From Dolichospermum compactum NIES-806 (GTDB lineage: Bacteria; Cyanobacteriota; Cyanobacteriia; Cyanobacteriales; Nostocaceae): a stretch of DNA of 64,000 nucleotides. Shown piece by piece: positions 42,111 to 52,667 of this stretch. Within the stretch, counting starts at the first letter, position 1; every line of letters starts with the position of its first letter. The notes below the pieces were generated by a model. The model saw nothing but the letters and a program-made list of their open reading frames with translations, was not told the origin of the DNA and searched no databases. The translations under genes and the position numbers were made by a program. The stretch spans positions 1,297,193-1,361,192 of the forward strand of contig NZ_AP018316.1 of NCBI RefSeq assembly GCF_002368115.1. The letters are read 5' to 3'.

Positions 42111-42662
42111 ATGCTAGAACAAATTAATAATATTGCTTTTGCTGTAATTCTCGTAATCATCGTTTATATTATTCTGCGGATATTATTCCCAGAAACTAAT
42201 GAAAATAAATCAATTAATAATCAATCTGCTATTTCTCCAGATACAGAACAGAAGATTAAAGATTTAGAGGTTCAATGTCAACGACTGCGCGAAGAACTAA
42301 AACAACAATCTCAACAATTACAAAGCGATTTTCAAAATGAAACTTTTACCCAATTACAAACTTTACTCAGCAACTATCCCACAGTCAAAAAAATGGCTTT
42401 AGCTAAACCTGAATTACCTGCTAAAAACCTAGTCTCTCTATTTACATCTTTAGATAATTTAATTACCAGTTGGGGTTATACTGTGATTGGTGAAACTTGG
42501 GAACAGGTTAATTATAATCCTCAATTACATCAAGCTGATAGCGATGATATTCAAGAAGGGGAATTAGTATATATTCGTTTTATTGGTTATCAAGATGGTG
42601 ATAAAGTTCTGTATCCTGCTAAAGTTAGTCGCACTCTTCCTAGTGGATATAATCAATCTTAA
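42111..42662 (+). CDS. GrpE-like membrane-anchored protein (copy B)
   Basis: Identical 183-aa protein to 32346-32897: one N-terminal transmembrane helix, coiled coil, GrpE-like C-terminus. Confidence 0.7.
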   Translation: MLEQINNIAFAVILVIIVYIILRILFPETNENKSINNQSAISPDTEQKIKDLEVQCQRLREELKQQSQQLQSDFQNETFTQLQTLLSNYPTVKKMALAKPELPAKNLVSLFTSLDNLITSWGYTVIGETWEQVNYNPQLHQADSDDIQEGELVYIRFIGYQDGDKVLYPAKVSRTLPSGYNQS

Positions 42663-42675
42663 ATTATTATACAAT

Positions 42676-42737
42676 TTTGTGGGGTGGGCATCTTGCCCGC
42701 CTAATCATAATAGCAGGCAAGATGCCTGCACCACAAG
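42676..42737. repeat. inverted repeat GGGCATCTTGCC (copy B)
   Basis: Same as 32911-32972. Confidence 0.8.
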
Positions 42738-42762
42738 ACAAAAACAATATAATTAATAAATT

Positions 42763-44349
42763 ATGACAACTATAGCAATTGATTTTGGTACAAGTAATAC
42801 TGTAATTAGTATTTTAGAACCTGATACTCAACAACCTAAAAGTTTACGTTTTCCTAATTTATCCCGTGTATTTGTTGGTGTGACTCCTCAAGGTGAAAGA
42901 TTAGAATATCCAGTTATTCCTAGTGTAGTATTTATTAAATCGGGTAATAATATCATATTAGGTGAAGGTGTTCGTAGTCAAAGATTAGGACTTTCTCAAA
43001 CTTATCCTCCTGAACGGTTATTTAAAAAGTTTAAACGTGATTTAGCTGGAGATTATCAACCACCAGCAATCCAAATTGATGGTATACATTATCATGCTGT
43101 CTCTATTTCTGAGTTATTTATCCAAACTATTTGGACAGAAATACAAAAGCAAAATATCCACCCTAGTCATTTAATTTTTACTGTTCCCGTTGGTGCTTTT
43201 GAACGTTATTTAGATTGGTTTCGAGATTTAGGAAAAAAGTTAAATGTTCCTCAAGTTTCCATTGTTGATGAATCTACTGCTGCGGCTTTAGGATATGCTA
43301 TAAAACACCCTGGTAAGTTAATTTTAGTAGTAGATTTTGGTGGGGGAACTCTTGATTTAAGTTTAGTTAAAACTGTAACTAATGCTGATGAAAATAACAG
43401 TTTACGTGCTGAGGTTTTAGCTAAGTCGGAAGCCTATGTAGGTGGGGAAGATATTGATGTTTGGATAGTTGATGATTATTTACGTTCTCAAAATCTAACA
43501 CCAGAACAAGTAGGAAAAATTGGTTATCAGAATTTATTAGAAATTGCTGAACGGTTAAAGATTCAATTATCAAAAAATCAATCTGTCGCTGAAAGTTGGT
43601 TTGATGATGAATCTTTTATGTCTTATGAATTAAAAATTAATCGTGAAAAATTAGAGGAAATTTTAGAATATAGACAGTTTTTACAACAGTTACGAAATAC
43701 CTTAGATGAGGTTTTAGCTTCTGCTTTACGAAAGGGTATTAGTAAAAATGATATTGAACAGGTTTTATTGGTCGGAGGAAGTTGTTTAATTCCCGCAGTT
43801 CAACAATTAATTATTTCCTACTTTGGTAAAGCTAAGGTAAAACTAAATAAACCTTTTGATGCTGTCTCTCATGGTGCATTAGCAATAACACAAATTACCG
43901 AAATAGATGATTTTTTACGTCATAGTTACGCAATTCGTTTATGGGAAAGTTATAGCAGAAGTTATATTTATCATCCTATATTTACTAAAGGTACAAAATA
44001 TCCTTGTCAAAGTTCCCAATGGTTAACCTTACAAACAGCAAATAATGGACAAACAGAAATTCGTTTAGATATTGGTGAATTAGCTGATATGACACAAACG
44101 GAAATTGCGTTTGATGCTTGGGGAAGAATGACTTCTAGCACTCTTCAACATCAAGAAAGTTACCGTTCCCTAGATACTCAACATCAACAGGTATGTGTTG
44201 CTAAACTTAACCCACCAGGTGAAGCAGGTATTGATAGAATATCTGTGTTATTTGAGGTAGATTCTCGACGGACTTTATTAGCAACTGTGAAGGATTTATT
44301 GAGAGGAGAGATGTTAGTTGATAGGGGAGAAATTTATAAATTGAGCTAA
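42763..44349 (+). CDS. Hsp70-like protein with short C-terminus (copy B)
   Basis: Identical 528-aa protein to 32998-34584, complete ATPase domain, reduced substrate-binding part. Confidence 0.9.
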   Translation: MTTIAIDFGTSNTVISILEPDTQQPKSLRFPNLSRVFVGVTPQGERLEYPVIPSVVFIKSGNNIILGEGVRSQRLGLSQTYPPERLFKKFKRDLAGDYQPPAIQIDGIHYHAVSISELFIQTIWTEIQKQNIHPSHLIFTVPVGAFERYLDWFRDLGKKLNVPQVSIVDESTAAALGYAIKHPGKLILVVDFGGGTLDLSLVKTVTNADENNSLRAEVLAKSEAYVGGEDIDVWIVDDYLRSQNLTPEQVGKIGYQNLLEIAERLKIQLSKNQSVAESWFDDESFMSYELKINREKLEEILEYRQFLQQLRNTLDEVLASALRKGISKNDIEQVLLVGGSCLIPAVQQLIISYFGKAKVKLNKPFDAVSHGALAITQITEIDDFLRHSYAIRLWESYSRSYIYHPIFTKGTKYPCQSSQWLTLQTANNGQTEIRLDIGELADMTQTEIAFDAWGRMTSSTLQHQESYRSLDTQHQQVCVAKLNPPGEAGIDRISVLFEVDSRRTLLATVKDLLRGEMLVDRGEIYKLS

Positions 44350-44351
44350 AA

Positions 44352-44474
44352 TTATATAGCCACTGTATCTATCAAACCCTGCAAAACTTGTTGTAAATCA
44401 GTCGTCAACTCAGCCGCAGATTGTCTAGCAGCAACCAGGGGAAACGCATCTAAATTATCTTGACAAAATATCAT
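44352..44474 (-). pseudogene. short gene remnant (copy B)
   Basis: Same 40-codon frame as 34587-34709; the spacer to 44713 has nothing else. Confidence 0.35.
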
Positions 44475-44713
44475 TTTAGTGAATCAAGATAGAAAAATAT
44501 CTAACTTCATTCAAAAACTGATTAATTTCTTTATTAAAATTCTGAAAATTTAATAAATTCAGGGTAATTATTTATTCTTGATAAAAAACTTATTTTGTTC
44601 ATTTCTATATATTAATATCTATATTTTTTGACATTAAACATCTAGATCCTATTGCAGAATCCACAGAAAATAAGCTATTTATATTGATAGTTGTCTATAG
44701 GTTCTGATTTTTA

Positions 44714-45154
44714 TCAGATACATTCTAAAATCTTCTCTAAATATTCATCATCCCATCCTGCACAAACCTGCTTACTTTTAATTCCTAGTTTTTGACTTTT
44801 TTCTTTTCCTAAAAGATTAACTGCTATATGACGAAGAACTGCGAAATTTTGTGGTGCGTTATCCTTTCTTATCCGACAATCATCTTCTCTAAAAGCTACA
44901 TCCAAAACCCAATGTAATGAGTTTTCTACACCCCAATGGCTGCGAACTGATTGTCCTAATAATTTGGCATTATTCGTCAAGCTACTAATATAATAACGGG
45001 TTTCAACCTGAGTTTTTCCATTGATTTTTTGTATATATTCTACCATTCCTACACTTTGAAGATTTAGCCATTTATTGTCTGGATCCACAAGTGTTGAATC
45101 CTGCAATAAAACTTTACAATCTTTGCGTTTTACCCATGCACAACTTGGACACAA
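44714..45154 (-). pseudogene. ISAs1-family transposase fragment (copy B)
   Basis: Identical to 34949-35389, truncated at the same point, so the IS had already decayed before the duplication. Confidence 0.85.
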
Positions 45155-45394
45155 TCCTCAAAATCTTAACATTCAACACTTCTGCAAAAATGAATTATGG
45201 GGACACGATCTTTTAATACACAATAAACCTCAGCTAGAACGGATGATTTTATCTGTTAAACCATACAAATGTTGGGTTTCCTATTGTCAACCCAACCTAC
45301 AAGATCGGCGATCGCACTAATGTTGACACTTGTAGGCATTCGTGTCACAATTATATTCGTATGACTTCATGAATACCACAGTAGAAAAGAAAAC

Positions 45395-46012
45395 ATGACT
45401 TTGAAAATGAGGACTACATTTTTTGCAACTTTAACTGCTATGGCTTTGACCTCAAATATTATCACTCCATATCAAGCTTGGGTGCAAGCTCAGACTGTGA
45501 AACCTGTGCCTAGTCCAGTACCAACGGACAATCCTTCCCCGTCGGTAACACCAGATCCCATTTCCCTGCCCAATCCCGTTGAAGTTACTATTCCTGACGG
45601 AACCGAGATTATCCTTTCCACACTTGATGAGCTTTCTAGTAAAACAGCAAGAACAGGAGATTTAGTTACCTTGCGGGTTGATGAAGATCTAATTATAGAA
45701 GGTAAAGCAGTAATAACAGCAGGAACGCGAGCTCGTGCTGAAATTGCTGAAGTACAAAAATCAGGATTATTTGGTCGAAGAGGAAAACTTACTCTCAAAA
45801 TTTTGTCAACCTCAGCAGTAGACGGCACGAAGATATCATTGCTGGCAGGGCGAAATAGCGAAGGTGGTGGAAACGTAGGAGTCAGTATCGCTGTATTCGC
45901 CCTTGTCAGTCCACTTGGTTTTCTTATTAAAGGTAGTAATGCAATCATTCCTGTTGGTACAAAGATCCGAGCAATTATAGATGGTAGAACAAAAATTCGG
46001 ATATCTCAATGA
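45395..46012 (+). CDS. secreted conserved hypothetical protein (copy B)
   Basis: Identical 205-aa protein to 35630-36247, with signal peptide, Pro-rich linker and beta-rich domain. Confidence 0.65.
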   Translation: MTLKMRTTFFATLTAMALTSNIITPYQAWVQAQTVKPVPSPVPTDNPSPSVTPDPISLPNPVEVTIPDGTEIILSTLDELSSKTARTGDLVTLRVDEDLIIEGKAVITAGTRARAEIAEVQKSGLFGRRGKLTLKILSTSAVDGTKISLLAGRNSEGGGNVGVSIAVFALVSPLGFLIKGSNAIIPVGTKIRAIIDGRTKIRISQ

Positions 46013-46062
46013 TACTCCCAGCCAAGAAATAGGGCTTCGCCCCGCACCGCTATTTCTTGGTT

Positions 46063-46341
46063 TTATATGCCTATTTTTTTAGTGGGAAGGGAGTAGGTGT
46101 CATTAATTTTATTAATCATATCCCATAAAAGTAAAGTCATTTCGGCAAATCTTTCCACAGTTGGTTTTTCGCGGATATACATCCCAGGAACAGCCACAAA
46201 ACTTTCAACCAATCTCATGTGCCACATCCGAAAATATGCTTCTTCAGCAACTCTATCTCCCAGACTTTTCTCAATGGGTGATAATAATTTAATATCCTTA
46301 AAATCTTCCCTAAAGATATAATTCCAACCGGCTTTACCCGT
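46063..46341 (-). pseudogene. C-terminal gene remnant (copy B)
   Basis: Same startless frame as 36298-36576. Confidence 0.5.
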
Positions 46342-46388
46342 CTACATCTATCATTCCAATGACCCCTAGATGGCAAATCAAAATATTG

Positions 46389-47306
46389 TTAAGCAATAAA
46401 TAAAGCAATATTCATCACAGATTGTAACCGATAAGCTAAAGCCTCATTTCTATCGGTAATTTCCCCATTAGTAATTTTTTCATCTGGCAATTTTTGATGA
46501 TAAAATTTAGTATAAAATTGCTCCATTACCGATAATAAATGTTCTGCCAAACCCAATAATCGGGGATAAAGCGCAGCCAAATTAGCCTCAGTTTTCTCTG
46601 GATTCACAGATAAACCACTAACTGCTTCTAATTCAGTTAACAAATTTGCTATATTATCCCAAGGCTGATTAACATAACTATATTTAATGCCAATTGGTAC
46701 AATTAAAACTTCCTCATCTCTTCCCGCTTTTTGCAAATCTTCCGCACACCAAAAACCCATCTGTGCGATACCCGGTTCTAAGGGACTAATAATCTCCGAT
46801 AAACCATTTGTAGCACCTTCTGGCGCAGCAGCCATGGGAAACTGACCGTTGAGATACAAATCCCGCACCGAACGCAACCCAGTCCAGTCAGCTTTACCGC
46901 GTTGAATCGGAGTTCCCCCCAAATGGGAAATTACCCAACCAACTTGAGAACCAGCCCAGAGAGGAATACCCCGATCATAGATAAAATGGGCATGAAGGGG
47001 ATATTGTAGCTGTGTACCCCCAACTCGTGCTACTTTAGGCAAGATTTGGGACAGTAAATAAGTTAAACAAAGAGGGTCTGCTGTTTGAGGATGACGAAAC
47101 GCCAACATAAACCTGATTTTACCATCCTGAAACCGTTGATAGCAATCCGCCAAAACTTCAACATTGTCTGCTTCAATGTTGCTAATGGGTGTTTTCCAGC
47201 GAATCCAGTTAGGTAGAACTAAATGTATCATTTTTAACAATAAAGGGTTAAAAGCTGGCGGAATAAATTCTAAAGGTGGTTGTGCTTGATACATTAATTC
47301 TGACAA
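46389..47306 (-). CDS. PlsC-like acyltransferase (copy B)
   Basis: Identical 305-aa protein to 36624-37541, including the FRHPQTADPL and APEGATNG motifs. Confidence 0.8.
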   Translation of the reverse strand: MSELMYQAQPPLEFIPPAFNPLLLKMIHLVLPNWIRWKTPISNIEADNVEVLADCYQRFQDGKIRFMLAFRHPQTADPLCLTYLLSQILPKVARVGGTQLQYPLHAHFIYDRGIPLWAGSQVGWVISHLGGTPIQRGKADWTGLRSVRDLYLNGQFPMAAAPEGATNGLSEIISPLEPGIAQMGFWCAEDLQKAGRDEEVLIVPIGIKYSYVNQPWDNIANLLTELEAVSGLSVNPEKTEANLAALYPRLLGLAEHLLSVMEQFYTKFYHQKLPDEKITNGEITDRNEALAYRLQSVMNIALFIA

Positions 47307-47530
47307 GCTAGTTATCTCCTCAAGTTAGATGGAAAAAGCATGGTTGGTGATAATTAAGCACATATTTATGAATGTTTCGCGCAAAGACGCAAAGGAGCAA
47401 AGACGCAAAGAAATAGATAAATTCATTTTGTGGTCTAGGTTGTAAGTCCTTACTACAAAACTTTTTTGACTACAAGGAAACATTTTAGACGCAACCGATT
47501 TGAAAAGTTAGTAAAGTAAAGGGAAAAAGA

Positions 47531-49339
47531 ATGCGATTATCACAAATGTTATTTTTTACACTACGGGATGATCCGGCTGATGCGGAAATTCCTAGCCATA
47601 AATTGTTACTACGTGCAGGTTATATCCGCCGCATTGGTAGTGGGATTTATGCTTATCTTCCCCTAATGTGGCGGGTTTTGCAAAAAGTTTCCCAAATTGT
47701 TCGGGAAGAAATGAATGCTACCGGCGCACAAGAATGTTTATTACCGCAGTTACAACCTGCTGAATTATGGCAGGAGTCGGGACGCTGGGACACTTATACT
47801 AAGGCTGAGGGAATTATGTTTTCCTTGGTGGATAGAAGGGAACAACAATTAGGACTAGGACCAACTCATGAAGAAGTAATTACAACTGTTGCTCGTGATA
47901 TGATTCGTTCCTATCGTCAATTACCTGTACATTTATATCAAATTCAAACTAAGTTTCGTGATGAAATTCGTCCCCGGTTTGGTTTAATGCGCGGACGAGA
48001 ATTTATTATGAAAGATGGTTATTCTTTCCATGCTGATGAGGAAAGTTTGCAAAAAACTTACCAGGAAATGTACACTGCTTACAGTAATATGTTGCGGCGT
48101 TCTGGTTTGGCTTTTCGGGCTGTGGAAGCTGATTCTGGTGCCATTGGTGGTTCTGGTTCTACAGAGTTTATGGTGTTAGCAGAAGCGGGAGAAGATGAAG
48201 TTCTCTATACTGAAGATAGTAAATATGCAGCAAACGTAGAAAAAGCAGTTTCTTTACCAGCAGATGCGGAAATTTCACCTTTTACAACTTATGAAAAACG
48301 GGAAACTCCGGGAACAGAAACTATAGATAAAGTTTGTAATTTCTTGAAATGTTCTCCTACCCAAATTGTGAAAAACGTTTTATATCAAACTGTTTATGAT
48401 AACGGTTTTACTGTTTTGGTATTAATAAATATTCGCTCAGATCAGGAAATTAATGAAGTTAAATTACAAAATGAATTGACTAAATTAGCTCCTCAATTTG
48501 GTGCTAAAACTATCCTCACTTTAACTGTACCAAATGCTGAAGCTCAAGCAACATGGCAAACAAAATCTTTGCCTTTGGGTTACATAGCACCTGATCTTAG
48601 TGATGATTATATTGCGGAAAGTAAACAGGTAAATTCTCAGTTTGTGCGGTTGGTGGATAAGACTGCTGTGGAGTTAAAAAACTTTGTCACTGGTGCAAAT
48701 GAAGCTGGTTTTCACGTCGTTGGCGCAAATTGGGGTGAGCAATTTAAATTACCTGCACTAACCGTAGATATTCGTAAGGCAAAATTAGGCGATCGCTCCC
48801 TGCACGACCCAACCCAAACCCTACAAACAGCTAGAGGCATCGAAGCCGGTCATATCTTCCAACTGGGGACAAAATACTCCCAGGTGATGGGTGCAACTTA
48901 TACCAACGAACAAGGGGAAGAGAAACCTTTAGTTATGGGTTGTTATGGTGTAGGTGTGTCACGTTTAGCACAATCAGCCGTAGAACAATCCTATGATAAA
49001 GATGGCATAATTTGGCCAGTGGCGATCGCCCCCTATCACGCCATCATCACCATTCCTAACATTAAAGATGCCCAACAAATCGCCGTTGCCGAAAAACTTT
49101 ACACAGAACTCAACCAAGCAGGAATAGAAACCTTATTAGATGACAGAGATGAACGGGCAGGAGTAAAATTCAAAGATGCAGATTTAATCGGTATCCCCTT
49201 CAGAATCGTCACTGGCAGAGCCATTACAAATGGTAAAGTCGAAGTAGTCAAACGCGCAACCCGTGAATCTCAAGAAATTGCCATTGACGAAGTGATCAAT
49301 ACATTGCAACAATGGATTAAAGATGCAATAGCAAGTTAA
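47531..49339 (+). CDS. proS: prolyl-tRNA synthetase (copy B)
   Basis: Identical 602-aa protein to 37766-39574, with the same 224-bp upstream region, so both copies should be expressed equally. Two identical proS genes are unusual and should not persist without drift unless very young. Confidence 0.97.
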   Translation: MRLSQMLFFTLRDDPADAEIPSHKLLLRAGYIRRIGSGIYAYLPLMWRVLQKVSQIVREEMNATGAQECLLPQLQPAELWQESGRWDTYTKAEGIMFSLVDRREQQLGLGPTHEEVITTVARDMIRSYRQLPVHLYQIQTKFRDEIRPRFGLMRGREFIMKDGYSFHADEESLQKTYQEMYTAYSNMLRRSGLAFRAVEADSGAIGGSGSTEFMVLAEAGEDEVLYTEDSKYAANVEKAVSLPADAEISPFTTYEKRETPGTETIDKVCNFLKCSPTQIVKNVLYQTVYDNGFTVLVLINIRSDQEINEVKLQNELTKLAPQFGAKTILTLTVPNAEAQATWQTKSLPLGYIAPDLSDDYIAESKQVNSQFVRLVDKTAVELKNFVTGANEAGFHVVGANWGEQFKLPALTVDIRKAKLGDRSLHDPTQTLQTARGIEAGHIFQLGTKYSQVMGATYTNEQGEEKPLVMGCYGVGVSRLAQSAVEQSYDKDGIIWPVAIAPYHAIITIPNIKDAQQIAVAEKLYTELNQAGIETLLDDRDERAGVKFKDADLIGIPFRIVTGRAITNGKVEVVKRATRESQEIAIDEVINTLQQWIKDAIAS

Positions 49340-49402
49340 CTTTAACTATTGTCAAGTGGGTATTCTGAGACTAAATCAGTCGAAGTATTACCCTTCCTGC
49401 CC

Positions 49403-49603
49403 TCATGAGGTACAGATGCCGTAATTGGTCGTAGTCAGGGCTGTTGCTGGGAGTGTCCCTGCCAGTTGTAGGCTTTCCGTCAGTGCAGCGGCTAAAGAAG
49501 GTTGATTAACATCATCCACTGGTTCATCTTCTAAAACAAAATCTTCAGGCAAGAGTTCCCAGGTAATCTTGTGGGTCGAAGCAGTAACAACCATAACAAC
49601 CAC
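49403..49603 (-). pseudogene. Uma2 protein, N-terminal remnant (copy B)
   Basis: Same truncated 66-aa frame as 39638-39838. Confidence 0.65.
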
Positions 49604-50142
49604 AAATAAGGGATCGATTATTAATTATAGTATTTTATAAATTCTTTTTTTGGGAAATTGTCCTTGAGAACTTGATTATAGCAATATGTAGGGGCGCAGG
49701 GACTGCGCCCTTTTTCCGAAATCAGGAGTAAAACTGAGAATTTAGTGCGTTTATTTGCTGCTATTTGATTTGCTTACCATATTTTACTCAATTCTAATTT
49801 AAAAATTTTTTCAAGAAACCATAGGATTTAGATAAAGAGAAAGGTAACTGACTTGTAAAGATCACTCTACAATTGGAATGGCAAGAGGCAAAACTGGCAA
49901 TAAAAATTCATGTCCAAATCAAAAGCCAAGATTTGAAGCGGGGAATAACGTTTATAAACAGGATACTATCGCAAGGCGGAAGTCAAAAGTCAAAAGTCAA
50001 AAGTCAAAAGTCAAAAGTCAAAAGTCAAAAGCAATATTGAGCAAGCTTCTCGGCGATTAAAAATGGTTGCTTTATTTACGCGGTGCTGTACTACTTATCT
50101 TACAAATACTATTTCCATCCTCAATCCAGTAGGTTTTATATT
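49604..50142. other. spacer before the GerMN gene (copy B)
   Basis: Same as 39839-40377, with the AGTCAAA array at about 49982-50029. Confidence 0.6.
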
Positions 50143-50754
50143 ATGAATAACCAACAAAGAACTAACGGCGTTTCTTCCGGTGTGATAGCAGCTATTTCCG
50201 CAGCAGTGGTGGTGGTTAGCGGTGGTATGGCTTGGTTTTCTGCTCAGACTCCCAATAATTCTACACCTGATAACTCTTCACAAACCATTAAACAGCCTAT
50301 CAAGCAATCAACAACTCAACAAGGTAATGAACAGATTGCTAGTATATATTGGCTCAGATCCAAGGAAAATCACCTGGATTTAGTTCCCCAACCCTTTAAA
50401 GTTGCTGCTACCCAACCCAATCAAGTTTTAGAAGCAGCATTTAAAACTTTATTAGCAGGTCGAAGTGAAGGCACAGGCTCTACTACTATTCCCCAGGGTA
50501 CTCAACTATTGGGACTCAAAGCAGAAAATAATAATATTCATGTGAATTTGTCTGAAAAGTTTACCACTGGTGGAGGTAGCACGTCCATGATGGGGCGTGT
50601 AGGGCAAGTTGTATATACTGCTACTAGTTTAAATCCTCAAGCCAAAGTATATATCGAAGTCAATGGCAAGCTTTTAGAGGTTTTAGGGGGTGAAGGTGTG
50701 GAATTAGAACAACCTCTCACCCGCGAAAGTTTTCAGAAAAATTATCCGCTTTAG
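50143..50754 (+). CDS. GerMN-domain membrane-anchored protein (copy B)
   Basis: Identical 203-aa protein to 40378-40989. Here it is followed by the long TCATTGG array and then accB, which is the native right flank of the region. Confidence 0.8.
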   Translation: MNNQQRTNGVSSGVIAAISAAVVVVSGGMAWFSAQTPNNSTPDNSSQTIKQPIKQSTTQQGNEQIASIYWLRSKENHLDLVPQPFKVAATQPNQVLEAAFKTLLAGRSEGTGSTTIPQGTQLLGLKAENNNIHVNLSEKFTTGGGSTSMMGRVGQVVYTATSLNPQAKVYIEVNGKLLEVLGGEGVELEQPLTRESFQKNYPL

Positions 50755-50963
50755 TCATTAGTCATTGGTCATTGGTCATTGGTCATTAGTCATTGGTCAT
50801 TGGTCATTGGTCATTGGTCATTGGTCATTAGTCATTGGTTATTGGTCATTGGTCATTAGTCATTGGTTATTGGTCATTGGTCATTGGTCATTGGTCATTG
50901 GTCATTGGTCATTGGTCATTGGTCATTGGTCATTGGTCATTGGTCATTGGTCATTGGTCATTG
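50754..50963. repeat. TCATTGG heptamer array, copy B (extended)
   Basis: About 30 units of TCATTGG with a few TCATTAG and TTATTGG variants in the part shared with copy A, then ~13 perfect units after 50875. Reading frames through it (VIGHWSL repeats) are artefacts. Confidence 0.95.
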
Positions 50964-50974
50964 GGAAATATATT

Positions 50975-51045
50975 CCCCCTGTTCCCTGTTCCCTGTTCCC
51001 TGTTCCCTGTTCCCTGTTCCCTGTTCCCTGTTCCCTGTTCCCTAT
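50975..51045. repeat. CCCTGTT heptamer array
   Basis: About ten perfect CCCTGTT units immediately after the TCATTGG array and 8 bp before the accB stop. Confidence 0.95.
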
Positions 51046-51052
51046 TTAATAC

Positions 51053-51574
51053 TTAATCAGGGTTAATTCTCATTAAAGGCTGACCATATTCTACTGGTTC
51101 ACCATTTTGAACTAAAATTTCCATCACCTGTCCAGAGACTTCGGCTTCAATTTCGTTCATTAGCTTCATAGCTTCAATGATACAGACACTTTGACCAGCT
51201 TTGACGCGATCGCCTACCTCCACAAACGCTGCTTCTCCTGGGGCTGGGGAGCGGTAAAATGTCCCTACCATTGGTGATGGTACTTCAACTAATTTTTGAT
51301 TAATTGGTGAAGAAGAATGAGGAGGTTGTGCGACTGAATTATCAACAACTTTATTGGTTACAGCCCCCTCAGTGGAACTGGGTAAGGCTGTAGATACTAA
51401 CTGGGTTACACCAGCGCTCACCACACCACTAACTGTTCCTGGAGCATTATTACTAAAACTGACAGCTTTTCGGACTTTTAGCTCAAATTCATTATTTTTG
51501 AGGGTAACTTCCGCAATATCTGTTTGGGCAATAGTTACTAATAGCTGACGGATTTCATTAAAGTCTAATGTCAC
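51053..51574 (-). CDS. accB: biotin carboxyl carrier protein of acetyl-CoA carboxylase
   Basis: A 173-aa carrier for the first step of fatty-acid synthesis. The C-terminal biotinyl domain (about 95-173) holds the biotin lysine K137 in IIEAMKLMNEIEAEV. The N-terminal ~30 residues are the conserved dimer region, and residues 40-95 form a flexible Ser/Pro/Val-rich linker. It lies 274 bp downstream of efp on the same strand, an order common in cyanobacteria. Confidence 0.96.
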   Translation of the reverse strand: MTLDFNEIRQLLVTIAQTDIAEVTLKNNEFELKVRKAVSFSNNAPGTVSGVVSAGVTQLVSTALPSSTEGAVTNKVVDNSVAQPPHSSSPINQKLVEVPSPMVGTFYRSPAPGEAAFVEVGDRVKAGQSVCIIEAMKLMNEIEAEVSGQVMEILVQNGEPVEYGQPLMRINPD

Positions 51575-51848
51575 AATTATTTTACCTCGACCTAACTGTT
51601 AAATTAAAATTCTAAGTAAGGCAGGGATTTAATCCCTCTATAAAAAAGGGATTGAAATCATTAGCACCAATTTTAGATTTGGGATTTTAGATTTGGGATT
51701 TTATGGCAACTTTCCAGGTGATTAGGAACTCAATTGACATGAATTAAACTTATGCCACAACAGGGTTTTACTCCTGACGCTGACTCCTAACTCCTGACTC
51801 CTGCTGTATTCCTCACTATTCCAAATTGGTATCAAAAAAATAGGAAAA
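51575..51848. other. efp-accB spacer
   Basis: No gene. Contains short heptamer runs (GATTTGGGATTTTAGATTTG; CTGACTCCTAACTCCTGACT). Confidence 0.55.
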
Positions 51849-52406
51849 TTATTCCCTGCCTAAATACTTATCTTCTCTGGTATCAATTTTGATCCGTTCC
51901 CCTTGGGCAATAAACAAAGGAACCATGATAGTTGCCCCAGTTTCCAGGATTGCGGGTTTAGTACCACCTGTAGCAGTATCACCTTTGACACCGGGATCTG
52001 TTTGCACAATTTCCAAAACTACAGAATTAGGTAACTCCACTTCTAGGACTTGTTCACCCCAGCGAATCACGTTAACTTCCATACCATCTTTGAGGTACTT
52101 GACGCGATCGCCAATTTGCGCTGAAGTTAATCTACCTTCCTCATAGGTTTCCATATCCATAAAGATAAACTCATCGCCTTCTTTATAGGTATGTTGCATC
52201 GTCACCTTTTCCAAAGTCGCTTGAGGAACGCTTTCCCCAGCCCGAAAAGTTTTTTCTAACTGTTTGCCAGTTTGGACATTTTTCAGTGTTGTCCGCACGA
52301 AGGCAGAACCCTTGCCTGGCTTAACGTGAAGGAAATCTATCACGCGCCAAACCGAACCATCTAATACAATTGAAACACCAGGTCGAAAGTCGTTACTAGA
52401 GATCAT
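51849..52406 (-). CDS. efp: elongation factor P
   Basis: A 185-aa EF-P that rescues ribosomes stalled on polyproline. Three beta-barrel domains at the expected length; the tip loop HVKPGKGSAFVRTTLKNV carries the conserved lysine (about K34). C-terminal signature GDTATGGTKPAILETGATIMVPLFIAQGERIKIDTREDKYLGRE. Confidence 0.97.
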   Translation of the reverse strand: MISSNDFRPGVSIVLDGSVWRVIDFLHVKPGKGSAFVRTTLKNVQTGKQLEKTFRAGESVPQATLEKVTMQHTYKEGDEFIFMDMETYEEGRLTSAQIGDRVKYLKDGMEVNVIRWGEQVLEVELPNSVVLEIVQTDPGVKGDTATGGTKPAILETGATIMVPLFIAQGERIKIDTREDKYLGRE

Positions 52407-52477
52407 GAAACTTTCAAATTTTGCAAGACAATCGGCATTTATTGTACCCTTCCAGCGTCATAATTGGTTAATTGTTA

Positions 52478-52531
52478 GTTGTCAGTTGTCAGTTGTCAGC
52501 GCTCAGTTGTCAGTTGTCAGTTGTCAGTTGT
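52478..52531. repeat. TTGTCAG heptamer array
   Basis: TTGTCAG/TCAGTTG units interrupted once by CGCTCAG, between efp and the isomerase gene. Confidence 0.85.
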
Positions 52532-52667
52532 TAAGAAAGAGGCAATAGACAGATATTCTCCCTGCTTCCTGCTCTCCTGCCTCTTCAATCCCCAGTCCCC
52601 CAATGTGGGAAGATAATCAATGAGTTACTTCCAGTCAACACTTTGATGCTGAAGAAAGGGAAATTTC

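Larger units (their letters stand above)
41111..50875. repeat. tandem duplication, copy B (9,765 bp)
   Basis: Second copy, offset exactly 9,765 bp from copy A. All genes and remnants are present in the same state. Its TCATTGG array continues beyond the shared part to about 50963. It starts with a shorter ATTCGTA array (41111-41187). Confidence 0.95.

Noticed and set aside
31320..51045. heptamer arrays as CRISPR
   Set aside because: Units are 7 bp without spacers and no cas genes are present; they are STRR-type arrays.
50765..51066. plus-strand frames with VIGHWSL and FPVPCSL repeats
   Set aside because: A 7-bp array is open in all three frames when free of stops; no start signal and no family.
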